A stretch of 64,000 nt of DNA from UBA4465 sp002292365 (GCA_943788615.1 CALSQY010000002.1:186001-250000); one strand, 5' to 3'; counted from the first letter of the stretch, positions 1 through 9,128 are shown. The notes: a model not told the origin generated them from the letters alone. Numbers and translations are program-made.

Positions 1-1456
1 TACCAGAACCTGGAACATCAATGGCCGGATAGACCCTCTTATTAGATAACTTTCTATCTAAAACAAGCTCCATATTGCCTGTTCCTTTAAATTCTTCAAA
101 AATGACTTCATCCATTTTGGATCCGGTATCAATTAGCGCGGTTGCTATAATGGTTAACGAACCTCCATTTTCAACATTTCTAGCAGCACCAAAAAATCTT
201 TTGGGTTTATGTAATGCATTGGCATCAACCCCACCTGAGAGTATTTTTCCTGAAGAAGGAACGACGGTATTGTAGGCTCGCGCCAAACGCGTCAAAGAAT
301 CAAGTAAAATCACGACATCATGACCACATTCTACCATTCTTTTGGCTTTTTCCAACACCATTGAGGCCACCTTCACGTGTCTTTCTGCTTGTTCATCAAA
401 AGTAGAGGCAATGACTTCTGCTTTCACAGAGCGCGCCATATCGGTGACTTCCTCTGGTCGTTCATCAATAAGTAATATGATCAGGAAGCATTCTGGATGA
501 TTTTCAGCAATCGCATTGGCAACATTTTTGAGTAACACGGTCTTACCTGTTTTTGGCTGAGCGACAATCATACCTCGTTGCCCTTTTCCAATGGGAGCGA
601 ACAAATCTAAAATTCTGGTTGAATAATTATCAGATTTCGTACTGAGGTTAAGCTTTTCTTGTGGAAATAATGGAGTCAAGTATTCGAAAGCAACCCGATC
701 CCTTATTTCTTCAGTAGTTTTACCATTTACAGAGGATACTTTCAATAAGGCGAAATATTTTTCTCCGTCTTTGGGGGGTCTAATTTCACCTTTGACTGTA
801 TCACCTGTTTTCAAACCGAATAGTTTGATTTGAGAGGGAGATACATAAATATCGTCTGGAGAGGCCAAATAGTTGTAATCACTCGATCTTAGAAAGCCAT
901 AGCCATCTTGGAGAGTTTCAAGAACACCTTCGTTTTCAATAATACCTTCAAACTCTTTTATATTTTTAAGATATTCATCTTTTTTGGCTCGAGCTTCATC
1001 TCGGGCCATATCCCGTTCATTTTTCTCTCTCTTTTCAGGTTTTTTTTCTGTTTTTTCTTGATTTAAGGGCTTTAGCTCTCTTGCTTCTACCTTTGCCACA
1101 GGAGTATTGGTTGTAGCAGGTTGAATTTCTTTTTTATCTCCGTCCTTCAAATTAAGATCTAAGGAAGCCAATAGTTTTGAGGTACCATCCTTTGCTTCTG
1201 TAGAGCGAGATGCTGCTGTTGGTTGGTTTATTTTTTTGATATTGGGATTTGGCGGTCTCTTTTTAGGAGTTGTTTTTATTTCTTTTTTAGCAATAGGCGC
1301 GCTGACTTCACTTTCGGGAAGGGTAGCTTGTATATCTAAAATTTTATAAATAAGGTCTTGTTTGGACTCTTTTTTGGCATTTTTGAGGCCGAGTCCCTCG
1401 GCGATTTCTATTAATTCAGAAAGCAACCGAACGGTTAATTCATCTAATGTGTGCAT
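1..1456 (-). CDS. rho: Transcription termination factor Rho (3' end outside window)
   Basis: Rho is the hexameric RNA helicase that ends transcription. The frame is open from the left edge to an ATG at 1456, about 485 codons. In order it shows an N-terminal helical domain starting MHTLDELTVRLL, a long Lys/Glu/Pro-rich insert of about 100 residues, a cold-shock RNA-binding domain with YGFLRSSDYNYLAS, the P-loop QPKTGKTVLLKN and the Walker B region VVILLDSLTRLARAYN. The window stops just after the PAIDVPGSG segment, so the C-terminal R-loop part is missing only because of the edge. The charged insert is typical of Bacteroidota Rho. No other in-frame Met lies near the start. A TATATTTG element on the minus strand at 1570-1577 would give a leader of about 100 nt. 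Confidence 0.95.
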   Translation of the reverse strand, partial: MHTLDELTVRLLSELIEIAEGLGLKNAKKESKQDLIYKILDIQATLPESEVSAPIAKKEIKTTPKKRPPNPNIKKINQPTAASRSTEAKDGTSKLLASLDLNLKDGDKKEIQPATTNTPVAKVEARELKPLNQEKTEKKPEKREKNERDMARDEARAKKDEYLKNIKEFEGIIENEGVLETLQDGYGFLRSSDYNYLASPDDIYVSPSQIKLFGLKTGDTVKGEIRPPKDGEKYFALLKVSSVNGKTTEEIRDRVAFEYLTPLFPQEKLNLSTKSDNYSTRILDLFAPIGKGQRGMIVAQPKTGKTVLLKNVANAIAENHPECFLIILLIDERPEEVTDMARSVKAEVIASTFDEQAERHVKVASMVLEKAKRMVECGHDVVILLDSLTRLARAYNTVVPSSGKILSGGVDANALHKPKRFFGAARNVENGGSLTIIATALIDTGSKMDEVIFEEFKGTGNMELVLDRKLSNKRVYPAIDVPGSG

Positions 1457-1569
1457 AAAAGGTAACTAGTGGATATAAAAAATCTCGATGTGTGTAAAGA
1501 TATGGTCTGACCTAGGATATTTTGGTCTTAGATCTTTATTAATTAGAGTTGCAATAATATAGCAAGTTG

Positions 1570-1577
1570 CAAATATA
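1570..1577 (-). promoter_or_regulatory. Candidate -7 element for rho
   Basis: Read on the minus strand this is TATATTTG, an exact match to the Bacteroidota TAnnTTTG -7 consensus, about 115 nt upstream of the rho start. No clear TTG -33 element sits at the usual 19-21 nt spacing, so the assignment is tentative. Confidence 0.4.
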
Positions 1578-1682
1578 AACAAATATTAAGATTTTTTTAT
1601 ATATCTATAAGATTGAGGGTATATATTTTCGCTTTATTGCCATTCTAAGGTTTTCTTTGTAACCTGTAAAAAAATTAAGGAA

Positions 1683-2960
1683 ATGCTGTTAGTCCGTGAG
1701 ATTAAAGAAAATTTTGGAAGATATGTTTTAGGCCTCAGGAAAAGGGGTTTTCTGGACCCTGATGAGCAATTAAGGCATGTTATTGAGTTAGATGAACAAC
1801 GAAAGGGAGTACAAGGGACACTGGATGATATATTGAGCCGTTCGAATCAACTTTCGAAGAAGATAGGGGTTTTAATGCAGTCGGGATATAAAGCGGAAGC
1901 TCAAAAAATAAAATTAGAAACTGCTGAAATTAAAGAGCGTGGTAAGGTTTTATCTGAACAACTTCAAGATATTGAAAAGGCGTTGAAGGAGAAATTATAT
2001 GAGTTGCCTAATATTCCAAATGAAAAAGTGGTGGCAGGTCAAAGTGAGGAGGACAATGAATTAGTCTTTCAAAAAGGCGATTTTCCACAATTAGAAATAG
2101 ATCATCAACCTCATTGGGAATTGATCAAGGATTATGGATTGGTTGATTTTAATATAGGTAATAAAATTACGGGTGCAGGATTCCCATTTTATAAGGCACA
2201 AGGAGCACGATTGGTCAGGGGTTTGGTTAACTATTTTTTGGATAAAGGGATTGCCGCGAATTATCAAGAGGTTCAGCCACCTATCTTGGTCAATGAGGTA
2301 TCAGGTTTAGCTACGGGGCAATTGCCTGATAAAGAAGGGCAAATGTACCATTTATCTGACACTAACCTTTACTTGATACCAACGTCAGAAGTACCTCTTA
2401 CCAATATTTATAGAGATACTTTATTAGTAGAAGCTGATTTTCCCATTAAAATGATTGGATATACACCTTGTTTTAGAAGAGAGGCGGGATCATGGGGTGC
2501 TGATGTGCGAGGTCTCAATAGACTCCACCAGTTTGATAAAGTGGAGGTAGTGCAAATTGCAAAACCAGAAAATTCTTATGCGGTCTTAGAGGAAATGAAA
2601 CTACATGTGGAGGATTTAATAGCTTCATTGGAATTACCTTTTCGAATGTTAAGATTGTGTGGCAAGGATTTAGGATTTACCGCTGCGATTACGTATGATT
2701 TTGAAGTATACTCTGGGGGTCAGCAAAAATGGCTAGAAGTAAGTTCAGTTTCAAATTTTGAGAATTATCAGGCCAATCGGCTAAAACTGAGGTATAAAAC
2801 TAATGGAGGTGAAAAGCAACTCGCACATACCTTAAACGGAAGTGCTTTGGCGGTACCACGAATTTTAGCTTCAATACTTGAAAATAATCAAACAAGTAAG
2901 GGCATTAAAATGCCTGCTGTACTGCAGCCTTATTTGGGATTTGACTTTATTGAAAAATAG
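1683..2960 (+). CDS. serS: Serine--tRNA ligase
   Basis: Class II aminoacyl-tRNA synthetase that charges tRNA-Ser (and tRNA-Sec where present) in the cytoplasm. The 425-residue protein has the N-terminal antiparallel coiled-coil arm (about residues 10-110, Lys/Glu/Gln-rich). The catalytic domain follows, with motif 2 (CFRREAGSWGADVRGLNRLH) and motif 3 (HTLNGSALAVPRILASILEN). The tRNA-independent signature EVSSVSNFENYQANRL is intact. Length is normal for the family. It is transcribed away from rho across a 226-bp AT-rich divergent region and has no obvious operon partner; the next gene is 142 bp downstream. Confidence 0.97.
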   Translation: MLLVREIKENFGRYVLGLRKRGFLDPDEQLRHVIELDEQRKGVQGTLDDILSRSNQLSKKIGVLMQSGYKAEAQKIKLETAEIKERGKVLSEQLQDIEKALKEKLYELPNIPNEKVVAGQSEEDNELVFQKGDFPQLEIDHQPHWELIKDYGLVDFNIGNKITGAGFPFYKAQGARLVRGLVNYFLDKGIAANYQEVQPPILVNEVSGLATGQLPDKEGQMYHLSDTNLYLIPTSEVPLTNIYRDTLLVEADFPIKMIGYTPCFRREAGSWGADVRGLNRLHQFDKVEVVQIAKPENSYAVLEEMKLHVEDLIASLELPFRMLRLCGKDLGFTAAITYDFEVYSGGQQKWLEVSSVSNFENYQANRLKLRYKTNGGEKQLAHTLNGSALAVPRILASILENNQTSKGIKMPAVLQPYLGFDFIEK

Positions 2961-3102
2961 CTATGTTTTTTTACTGGAACAAATCCTCCCAATGTGAATT
3001 GATTACTCTTAACATATGAATAAATTTTATTGAAGAAGGTGTTGGTGATTTATGGAAACCTATCCCATTTTATTTTTATGATAACTTTTTAATTTTTAAA
3101 AT

Positions 3103-3552
3103 ATGATTTCGATCAGGAAAGGGGTACAAAAAGATTTAACTCAAGTTTTAGACTTGATCAAAGAATTGGCCATTTATGAAAAAGCATTGGAGGAAGTTGA
3201 AAATAGCGTAGTCCAAATGGAAGTGGACGGCTTTGGTGAATCCGCTATCTTTGATTTTTATGTTGCGGTTAATAAAGGCTTTATTGTTGGGATTGCTATT
3301 TATTACACGAGATATTCGACCTGGAAAGGAAGGCGTCTTTATTTGGAAGACCTGGCCGTAAAAGAGTCTTTGAGGAGACAAGGGATAGGTAAGATGTTAT
3401 TTGATGAGGTTTTAAAAACGGCAAAGGCGACACAATGTACGGGTATGATGTGGCAAGTTCTTGATTGGAACCAGAGTGCTATTAATTTTTATAAAAAGTA
3501 TTACCCCACTCAATTTGGGCATGGATGGATTAATTGTAATATTGATTTTTAA
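3103..3552 (+). CDS. GNAT family N-acetyltransferase (SSAT-like)
   Basis: A 149-residue protein of the Gcn5-related acetyltransferase fold, using acetyl-CoA to acetylate a small amine. The acetyl-CoA loop is visible as LAVKESLRRQGIGKMLFDE (R/Q-x-x-G-x-G type). The C-terminal part WQVLDWNQSAINFYKKY resembles the signature of the spermidine/diamine and thialysine acetyltransferase branch, so a polyamine-like substrate is plausible but unproven. Its stop overlaps by 4 bp the stop of the convergent DUF4286 gene. No partner gene narrows the substrate. Confidence 0.85.
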   Translation: MISIRKGVQKDLTQVLDLIKELAIYEKALEEVENSVVQMEVDGFGESAIFDFYVAVNKGFIVGIAIYYTRYSTWKGRRLYLEDLAVKESLRRQGIGKMLFDEVLKTAKATQCTGMMWQVLDWNQSAINFYKKYYPTQFGHGWINCNIDF

Positions 3553-3854
3553 ATTTCCTCTAGAAGGCTTGTGAATGACAATACTTTTTCGCCAAACTTA
3601 GCCCTCAGTTCGTTTTGTAGTATGGTGCCTTGGTTGGCCAAGTATTGTTGAACATGATCAATATTTGTTGCTGTAAATTGAACGGCATAAGTAGTTCCTG
3701 AGGCATCAGGATGTTCGTTAATCAGCCTTAATAAACGATGTTCAGTAAAATGTTGAGTGCCGAGGATATCTAATATATGTTCGTTTTTCATCCACTCTAG
3801 CCATTCGGATTCGATTGGGGATTCTACATTGAAGGTAATATTGTAGACGAACAT
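3549..3854 (-). CDS. DUF4286 family protein
   Basis: A 101-residue protein starting MFVYNITFNVESPIESEWLEWMKNEHI, which matches what I know of DUF4286, a small Bacteroidota family of unknown function that resembles a ferredoxin-like or antibiotic-monooxygenase-like domain. No signal peptide or catalytic motif is visible. It converges on the GNAT gene with a 4-bp overlap of the ends. The start ATG at 3854 is the only reasonable one. Function unknown. Confidence 0.8.
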   Translation of the reverse strand: MFVYNITFNVESPIESEWLEWMKNEHILDILGTQHFTEHRLLRLINEHPDASGTTYAVQFTATNIDHVQQYLANQGTILQNELRAKFGEKVLSFTSLLEEI

Positions 3855-4074
3855 ATTCTATGAATTCAGTTAGGTTACAAAGTTATTTAAAGTTTTAAAG
3901 GACAGGTTATGAATTAAAAATAATCTGATTAATATTTCTTAAGGATACATAGACGCCCTTCAACTGAGAGGAGCCATTATTTGAAATCAAAAAAGCATAT
4001 TTATTATAAAATAATTCATACACAAGTTTTTTTGCTAAAATTAATTCGAGTTTTTCAATTCACTTAAACTAAGG

Positions 4075-4557
4075 ATGAAAATCTCAAAATCAAAAGAAAA
4101 ATGGGGTCAAATCCCAAATTTTAAAAATTATTTAATTTCGAATCAAGGTAAAATAAAAAGTACTGCTCGAAAAGTATGGCATTCAGGGAGTAAAACTGAA
4201 ATGACATAAAAAAGTAAAATTATGCGTCAAATATGGAATAAGAAATGTAAGTGTTACTTTCTTGATCTGATGAGTGATGACAAAAAGAGGAGGACAATTT
4301 ATCTCCATAAAGAAGTGGCTAATTTATATGTGCCTAATGATGATGAGACAATAATAATGATTATTCATAAAGACAATAATCCCCGAAATAATAAAGCAGA
4401 AAACTTCTTGTGGATGACCGCATCACAACATATGAAATGGTAATTTGAGATGGGAAATAAGAATAATTTTAAAGTTTGGAAAACGAGAAAGAAGTTATGT
4501 GCCAACGGATTTAAAGAAATCACGGTTTTACCCGGTAGGACAAAAGAAGTACCCTGA
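4075..4557 (+). pseudogene. NUMOD4/HNH endonuclease-like gene with two in-frame stops
   Basis: One reading frame of 161 codons runs from the ATG at 4075 to the TGA at 4555-4557, interrupted by TAA at 4207-4209 and TAA at 4441-4443. The first part has the NUMOD4 pattern (W-x-x-I-x-x-F-x-NY-x-IS-x-G-I-S: KWGQIPNFKNYLISNQGKI). The second part has the HNH_3 pattern IYLHKEVANLYVPN then IIHKDNNPRNNKAENFLWMT, followed by the usual HMKW-x-FEMGN tail that continues past the second stop. Such proteins are homing-type or phage-associated nucleases. No frameshift is needed, only two nonsense changes, so this looks like a recently inactivated selfish gene. The 220 bp between it and the DUF4286 gene hold nothing I recognise. 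Confidence 0.75.
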
Positions 4558-4581
4558 GCATCTTGATATAAGATCAAAATA

Positions 4582-4610
4582 AAAAATGAGATTCATTGAA
4601 TCTCATTTTT
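4582..4610. terminator. Bidirectional hairpin terminator
   Basis: A perfect 14-bp inverted repeat (AAAAATGAGATTCA / TGAATCTCATTTTT) with a one-base centre, flanked by A and T runs on both sides. It lies 22 bp past the rpmA stop on the minus strand, so it probably ends the rplU-rpmA transcript and any transcript arriving from the HNH pseudogene. Confidence 0.8.
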
Positions 4611-4632
4611 TATTTATTTTTAAATTTGTTTC

Positions 4633-4890
4633 TTAACTCACAGCTTCAATGTGAACGTAAGATCTGTTTTGCCGACCTTTTTTGAATTGAACCAACCCAT
4701 CAGAGAGTGCAAATAACGTGTGATCTTTACCCATTCCGACGTTGTTACCGGGATGATGTTTGGTTCCACGTTGACGAATGATGATATTCCCGGCAATGGC
4801 TTTTTGGCCACCAAAGATTTTCACACCCAATCGCTTACTTTCGGATTCTCGACCGTTATTTGAACTACCTGCGCCTTTTTTATGTGCCAT
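4633..4890 (-). CDS. rpmA: 50S ribosomal protein L27
   Basis: Ribosomal large-subunit protein whose N-terminal tail reaches the peptidyl-transferase centre. The 85 residues begin MAHKKGAGSSNNGRESESKR and continue with IIRQRGTKHHPGNNVGMGKD, the canonical L27 core. The N-terminus starts directly at MAHKKG, without the cleaved extension found in Firmicutes. It is the second gene of the rplU-rpmA operon, 9 bp after rplU, and is followed by the hairpin at 4582-4610. Confidence 0.98.
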   Translation of the reverse strand: MAHKKGAGSSNNGRESESKRLGVKIFGGQKAIAGNIIIRQRGTKHHPGNNVGMGKDHTLFALSDGLVQFKKGRQNRSYVHIEAVS

Positions 4891-4899
4891 CTTTGATAA

Positions 4900-5208
4900 T
4901 TATTTTATATCTTCTATTAGTATTTTAGTAAACTGTTGTCGATGTCCTTTTTTGACACGGTAGCCTTTGCGCCGCTTCTTTTTGAAAACAATGACCTTAT
5001 CTCCTTTGACGTGTTCTAGAACTTTCCCAGACACACTGGAACCTTTCACCGAGGGAGTACCTACTTTTACCTTTCCATCGTCTTCCGTCAGGAGTACCTG
5101 AGAGAAATTTAAAGAAGTCCCTGCTTCAGCATCCATTAAGGGGGCGTACAAGAATTTATTTTTTTCTACTTTGAATTGCTTACCAGCAATGTCGACTATT
5201 GCGTACAT
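4900..5208 (-). CDS. rplU: 50S ribosomal protein L21
   Basis: Large-subunit ribosomal protein that binds 23S rRNA. The 102 residues start MYAIVDIAGKQFKVEKNKFLY and contain KVIVFKKKRRKGYRVKKGHRQ, the diagnostic basic C-terminal L21 signature. First gene of the rplU-rpmA operon; a well-formed Bacteroidota promoter lies 24 bp upstream. It is divergent from nrdB across about 460 bp. Confidence 0.98.
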   Translation of the reverse strand: MYAIVDIAGKQFKVEKNKFLYAPLMDAEAGTSLNFSQVLLTEDDGKVKVGTPSVKGSSVSGKVLEHVKGDKVIVFKKKRRKGYRVKKGHRQQFTKILIEDIK

Positions 5209-5231
5209 TCTTACTATTTTAAAAAGGAATG

Positions 5232-5261
5232 CAAATATAGGATTTTTGATTTAAAACGCAA
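5232..5261 (-). promoter_or_regulatory. Promoter of rplU-rpmA
   Basis: On the minus strand, TTG at 5261-5259 and TATATTTG at 5239-5232 are separated by exactly 19 bp. This matches the Bacteroidota sigma consensus TTG-N19-TAnnTTTG. Transcription would begin a few bases below 5232, giving a short leader for rplU. Confidence 0.8.
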
Positions 5262-5292
5262 AAGGATTGGCCTTACAATAATTGGAATCGGT

Positions 5293-5423
5293 TGTGGATA
5301 ATTTTTTTTAAAAAAAAAGATTTTTTTTTTCAACCTCATTGAGATGTGAAAAAGATACAAGGTTTTTCATTTAAACGACTCTTAATATATTATATATCAA
5401 ATAGATATGTACTTATCCACAGT
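5293..5423. promoter_or_regulatory. Two inverted DnaA boxes flanking an AT tract upstream of nrdB
   Basis: A perfect DnaA box, TTATCCACA, occurs on the minus strand at 5293-5301 and on the plus strand at 5415-5423. Between them, at about 5302-5335, is a run of T and A tracts that should melt easily. The site lies in the roughly 460-bp gap between rplU and nrdB. In Escherichia coli nrdAB transcription is controlled by DnaA through boxes in its promoter, so the same logic is an attractive inference here. A chromosomal replication origin is the alternative. I see no convincing -7 element for nrdB and no clear NrdR box in this gap, and the small open frame at 5346-5540 does not look coding. Confidence 0.55.
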
Positions 5424-5669
5424 CTTGATCATCCATGGTATTCCATGGAATACGATTTGTATTTTAGGTGTGATTTGGGCACATTTGTATACCGAGTTAG
5501 AAAAAGTAAATCACCACAATGCTTTTGTTTACACGACTGACTTTGGTTACACAAATTTTAGATAGTTATTATGCAGTACCACATGCCCAAAAACCAAGGT
5601 TAAAGGGTTTGGGAAAAATATTGCTATCGCACAACAACGAAAAAATAATAAATGAAAAAATAATAAATA

Positions 5670-6662
5670 ATGAGCAACCCTGTAGCAGAAATTAAAAACG
5701 AACCCATTTTAAAAGAGAACAATAATAGATTTGTTCTCTTTCCTATCGAGCATGATGATATTTGGAGTTATTATAAGAAAGCAGAAGCTAGTTTTTGGAC
5801 GGCCGAAGAAATAGATTTAGGACAAGATCTAAAAGATTGGGATACGCTGACAGGGGATGAGCGACATTTCATTAAGCATGTTCTAGCATTTTTTGCAGCA
5901 AGTGATGGAATTGTAAATGAAAATCTCGCTGAAAATTTTGTTTCGGAAGTACAATATACCGAGGCAAAATTCTTTTATGGTTTTCAAATTGCTATTGAGA
6001 ACATCCATTCTGAGACTTACTCACTTCTTATAGATACGTATGTAAAAGATGTAAAAGAAAAGGATGCTCTTTTCAATGCATTAGATACTATGGACTGTGT
6101 AAAGAAAAAGGCAGATTGGGCGCTTCGGTGGATAGATGAGGGTAATTTTGCGGAAAGATTAGTTGCATTTGCCGCAGTCGAAGGCATATTTTTTTCAGGA
6201 AGCTTTTGTTCTATATTTTGGTTGAAAAAAAGAGGATTGATGCCGGGTTTAACTTTTTCAAACGAATTGATTTCTAGAGATGAGGGGCTACATTGTGACT
6301 TTGCATGTTTACTATACAACAATCATTTGGTTAACAAGTTGAGTAATGAAGCCATACAAACTATTATAGTGGATGCTGTAACTATTGAGAAAGAATTTGT
6401 AACCGATGCGCTTCCAGTAAGATTAATTGGTATGAATGCGGAGTTGATGTGTCAATACATTGAATTCGTAGCAGATAGACTTTTGATGGAATTGAACTGT
6501 TCCAAAATCTATCACGCAACTAACCCATTCGACTTCATGGAAATGATTTCGCTTCAAGGGAAAACGAATTTCTTTGAAAAAAGGGTGGGAGAATATCAAA
6601 AAGCAGGTGTTTTGAATTCCGAAAATGACAATGATAAATTCAGTCTTGACCAAGACTTTTAA
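5670..6662 (+). CDS. nrdB: Ribonucleotide reductase class Ia, beta subunit
   Basis: Provides the tyrosyl-radical/diiron cofactor for aerobic reduction of ribonucleotides to deoxyribonucleotides; works as a complex with NrdA. The 330-residue protein shows the iron ligands in order: Asp in LKDWDTLTGDERHF, E-x2-H in AIENIHSETYS, Glu in AAVEGIFFSGSF, and E-x2-H in SRDEGLHCDF. The radical Tyr is present four residues after the first His (HSETY). The C-terminal tail NDNDKFSLDQDF is the acidic peptide expected to dock onto NrdA. It is followed by nrdA in the order nrdB-nrdA, with DnaA boxes upstream. Confidence 0.97.
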   Translation: MSNPVAEIKNEPILKENNNRFVLFPIEHDDIWSYYKKAEASFWTAEEIDLGQDLKDWDTLTGDERHFIKHVLAFFAASDGIVNENLAENFVSEVQYTEAKFFYGFQIAIENIHSETYSLLIDTYVKDVKEKDALFNALDTMDCVKKKADWALRWIDEGNFAERLVAFAAVEGIFFSGSFCSIFWLKKRGLMPGLTFSNELISRDEGLHCDFACLLYNNHLVNKLSNEAIQTIIVDAVTIEKEFVTDALPVRLIGMNAELMCQYIEFVADRLLMELNCSKIYHATNPFDFMEMISLQGKTNFFEKRVGEYQKAGVLNSENDNDKFSLDQDF

Positions 6663-6687
6663 TAGAAAGAAATATAAGAAATCAACC

Positions 6688-9066
6688 ATGTTAGTACTAA
6701 AGAGAGACGGCCGAAGAGAATCAGTTAAGTTTGATAAGATTACCGCTAGGATTGAGAAGTTATGCAAAGGGCTCAATAGAGATTTTGTAGAGCCAGTCAA
6801 AATAGCCCAGAAAGTTATAGATGGTTTATATGATGGTGTAAGTACTGTCCAGCTAGATGATTTGGCAGCAGAAATTGCAGCTTCCATGACCACACGCCAT
6901 CCAGATTTTGCCAAATTGGCAGCGAGAATTTCCATTTCCAATTTGCACAAAGTAACATCGGAATCCTTTTCTAATACGATGAAGCATATGTACACCTATG
7001 TGGATGCAAAAACAGGAGAGAATGCACCTTTACTTTCTTCAGAGACCTATGGAGTAATCAAAAACAATGCGAAAAAATTAGACGAGGCCATCGAATATGA
7101 TCGTGATTTTAATTATGATTTTTTTGGTTTTAAGACTCTAGAAAGGGCTTATTTGATGCGGTTGAATGGTAAGATCGTAGAACGACCCCAACACATGTTG
7201 ATGCGGGTATCCGTGGGTATTCATGGGGATGATATTCAAGCAGCCATAGAAACCTATCACTTAATGTCAGAAAAGTGGTTTACGCACGCAACTCCTACTT
7301 TATTCAATGCGGGTACTCCAAAGCCACAACTTTCCTCTTGTTTCTTGTTGACCATGCAGGATGATAGTATTGATGGAATATATGATACCCTAAAGCAATG
7401 TGCTAAAATATCACAATCTGCAGGCGGTATCGGTTTGAGTATCCACAATGTAAGAGCGACTGGAGCTTACATTAAAGGAACCAACGGTACTTCAAATGGT
7501 ATCATTCCGATGCTTCGGAATTTTGATATGACCGCCAGGTATGTCGATCAAGGAGGAGGCAAAAGAAAAGGAAGCTTTGCTATTTACCTTGAGCCTTGGC
7601 ATGCCGATATATTTGAATTTCTTCAGTTGAAGAAAAATCACGGAAAAGAAGAGTTAAGGGCGAGAGATCTGTTTTATGCTATGTGGATTTCAGACTTGTT
7701 CATGCGTAGAGTTGAGGAGAATGGAGAATGGTCTCTTTTCAGTCCTGATGAAGCGAAGGGTTTGGAAGACAGCTATGGAGAGACGTTTGAAAAATTATAC
7801 GAGAAATACGAGCAAGAGGGAAAAGCTAGAAAGGTAGTGAAGGCTCAAGATCTTTGGTTTGAGATCTTAGAGGCACAAATTGAAACAGGAACACCTTACA
7901 TTTTATACAAGGATCATGCTAATCGTAAGTCTAATCAAAAGAATTTAGGTACCATTAAGTCGAGTAATCTTTGTACCGAGATAATGGAATATACCTCTAA
8001 AGACGAGGTCGCTGTTTGTAATTTGGCCTCTATTTCTCTTTCTAAGTTTGTGAAGGAGGATAAAACCTTTGATCATGACAAACTTTATGAAATAACCAAA
8101 GTAGCGACGAGAAATCTTAATAAAGTGATAGATGTCAATTATTATCCAGTTGATGAAGCTAGGACTTCAAACATGAGGCACAGGCCCATAGGTCTAGGCG
8201 TGCAAGGTTTAGCAGATGCATTTGTGATGATGCGACTTCCTTTTGAATCTGAAGAAGCACAGCGCCTCAATAGCGAAATTTTTGAAACTATCTATTTCGC
8301 CTCTATGGAGGCCTCCATGGAGTTGTCACAAGTTGATGGGTCCTATCAAACGTATAAAGGATCACCTATATCCAAAGGCATATTCCAATTTGATATGTGG
8401 GGTGTGACACCCGATTCAGGCCGATGGGATTGGTATGAGCTCAAACAAAAAGTAAAGAAGCATGGGGTTAGAAATTCTTTGTTAGTAGCACCTATGCCAA
8501 CGGCTTCTACCTCGCAGATACTCGGTAATAATGAATGCTTTGAGCCATTTACATCTAATATGTACGTACGCAGAGTGCTGTCCGGTGAGTTTATTGTAGC
8601 GAACAAGTATTTGATGCACGATTTGATTGGTTTGGGGCTATGGAATGAAGGTATGATGAATAAAATCAAGGCTGAAAATGGTTCTATCCAAAATATAGCT
8701 GAGATTCCAGCTAATATCAAGGAGCTTTATAAGACGGTTTGGGAGATTTCTCAGAAAACTATTATTGATATGTCTGCGGATCGGGGGGCGTACATCTGTC
8801 AAAGTCAAAGTTTGAATATTCATTTGATGAATGCCAACTTTGGTAAAATGACCTCTATGCATTTTTATGCATGGAAAAAGGGCTTAAAAACAGGCATGTA
8901 TTATCTGCGGACTAAGGCGGCGACAGACGCGATCAAATTTACCGTTACTAAAGAAGAAAACGTACAACCCAAAGCGGAAGAGTTGGCAAAAGCTACGGAC
9001 CAAAATCAGCAAGCCATACAATGCTCCTTAGATGACCCAGAAGGATGTGAGATGTGTGGGAGTTGA
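6688..9066 (+). CDS. nrdA: Ribonucleotide reductase class Ia, alpha subunit
   Basis: Catalytic subunit that reduces ribonucleoside diphosphates. I start it at ATG 6688 (792 residues, MLVLKRDGRRESVKF) because the N-terminal ATP-cone begins there. An upstream in-frame ATG at 6625 lies inside nrdB and would add 21 unusual residues. Active-site cysteines are visible in SSCFLLTM and AVCNLASISL, with the Glu of SSNLCTEIM between. The C-terminal redox pair is CEMCGS. The intact ATP cone implies dATP feedback inhibition. The gene starts 25 bp after nrdB and ends at a strong hairpin. Confidence 0.96.
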   Translation: MLVLKRDGRRESVKFDKITARIEKLCKGLNRDFVEPVKIAQKVIDGLYDGVSTVQLDDLAAEIAASMTTRHPDFAKLAARISISNLHKVTSESFSNTMKHMYTYVDAKTGENAPLLSSETYGVIKNNAKKLDEAIEYDRDFNYDFFGFKTLERAYLMRLNGKIVERPQHMLMRVSVGIHGDDIQAAIETYHLMSEKWFTHATPTLFNAGTPKPQLSSCFLLTMQDDSIDGIYDTLKQCAKISQSAGGIGLSIHNVRATGAYIKGTNGTSNGIIPMLRNFDMTARYVDQGGGKRKGSFAIYLEPWHADIFEFLQLKKNHGKEELRARDLFYAMWISDLFMRRVEENGEWSLFSPDEAKGLEDSYGETFEKLYEKYEQEGKARKVVKAQDLWFEILEAQIETGTPYILYKDHANRKSNQKNLGTIKSSNLCTEIMEYTSKDEVAVCNLASISLSKFVKEDKTFDHDKLYEITKVATRNLNKVIDVNYYPVDEARTSNMRHRPIGLGVQGLADAFVMMRLPFESEEAQRLNSEIFETIYFASMEASMELSQVDGSYQTYKGSPISKGIFQFDMWGVTPDSGRWDWYELKQKVKKHGVRNSLLVAPMPTASTSQILGNNECFEPFTSNMYVRRVLSGEFIVANKYLMHDLIGLGLWNEGMMNKIKAENGSIQNIAEIPANIKELYKTVWEISQKTIIDMSADRGAYICQSQSLNIHLMNANFGKMTSMHFYAWKKGLKTGMYYLRTKAATDAIKFTVTKEENVQPKAEELAKATDQNQQAIQCSLDDPEGCEMCGS

Positions 9067-9085
9067 TTTTTAATTGATAATGATG

Positions 9086-9123
9086 AAACGGGAATATTAT
9101 TTGACGGTATTTCCGTTTTTTTT
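9086..9123 (+). terminator. Intrinsic terminator of nrdBA
   Basis: An 11-bp stem (AAACGGGAATA / TATTTCCGTTT, one G-U pair) with an 11-nt loop and a run of Ts, starting 20 bp after the nrdA stop. It also faces the convergent acs gene. Confidence 0.8.
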
Positions 9124-9128
9124 ATAGC

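Noticed and set aside
5346..5540. 64-residue plus-strand frame between rplU and nrdB
   Set aside because: Starts with GTG, contains the DnaA box region, has no family resemblance and an odd composition; treated as regulatory DNA.
6423..6995. 190-residue minus-strand frame under nrdB/nrdA
   Set aside because: Lies antisense to well-supported RNR genes; a reading-frame shadow.
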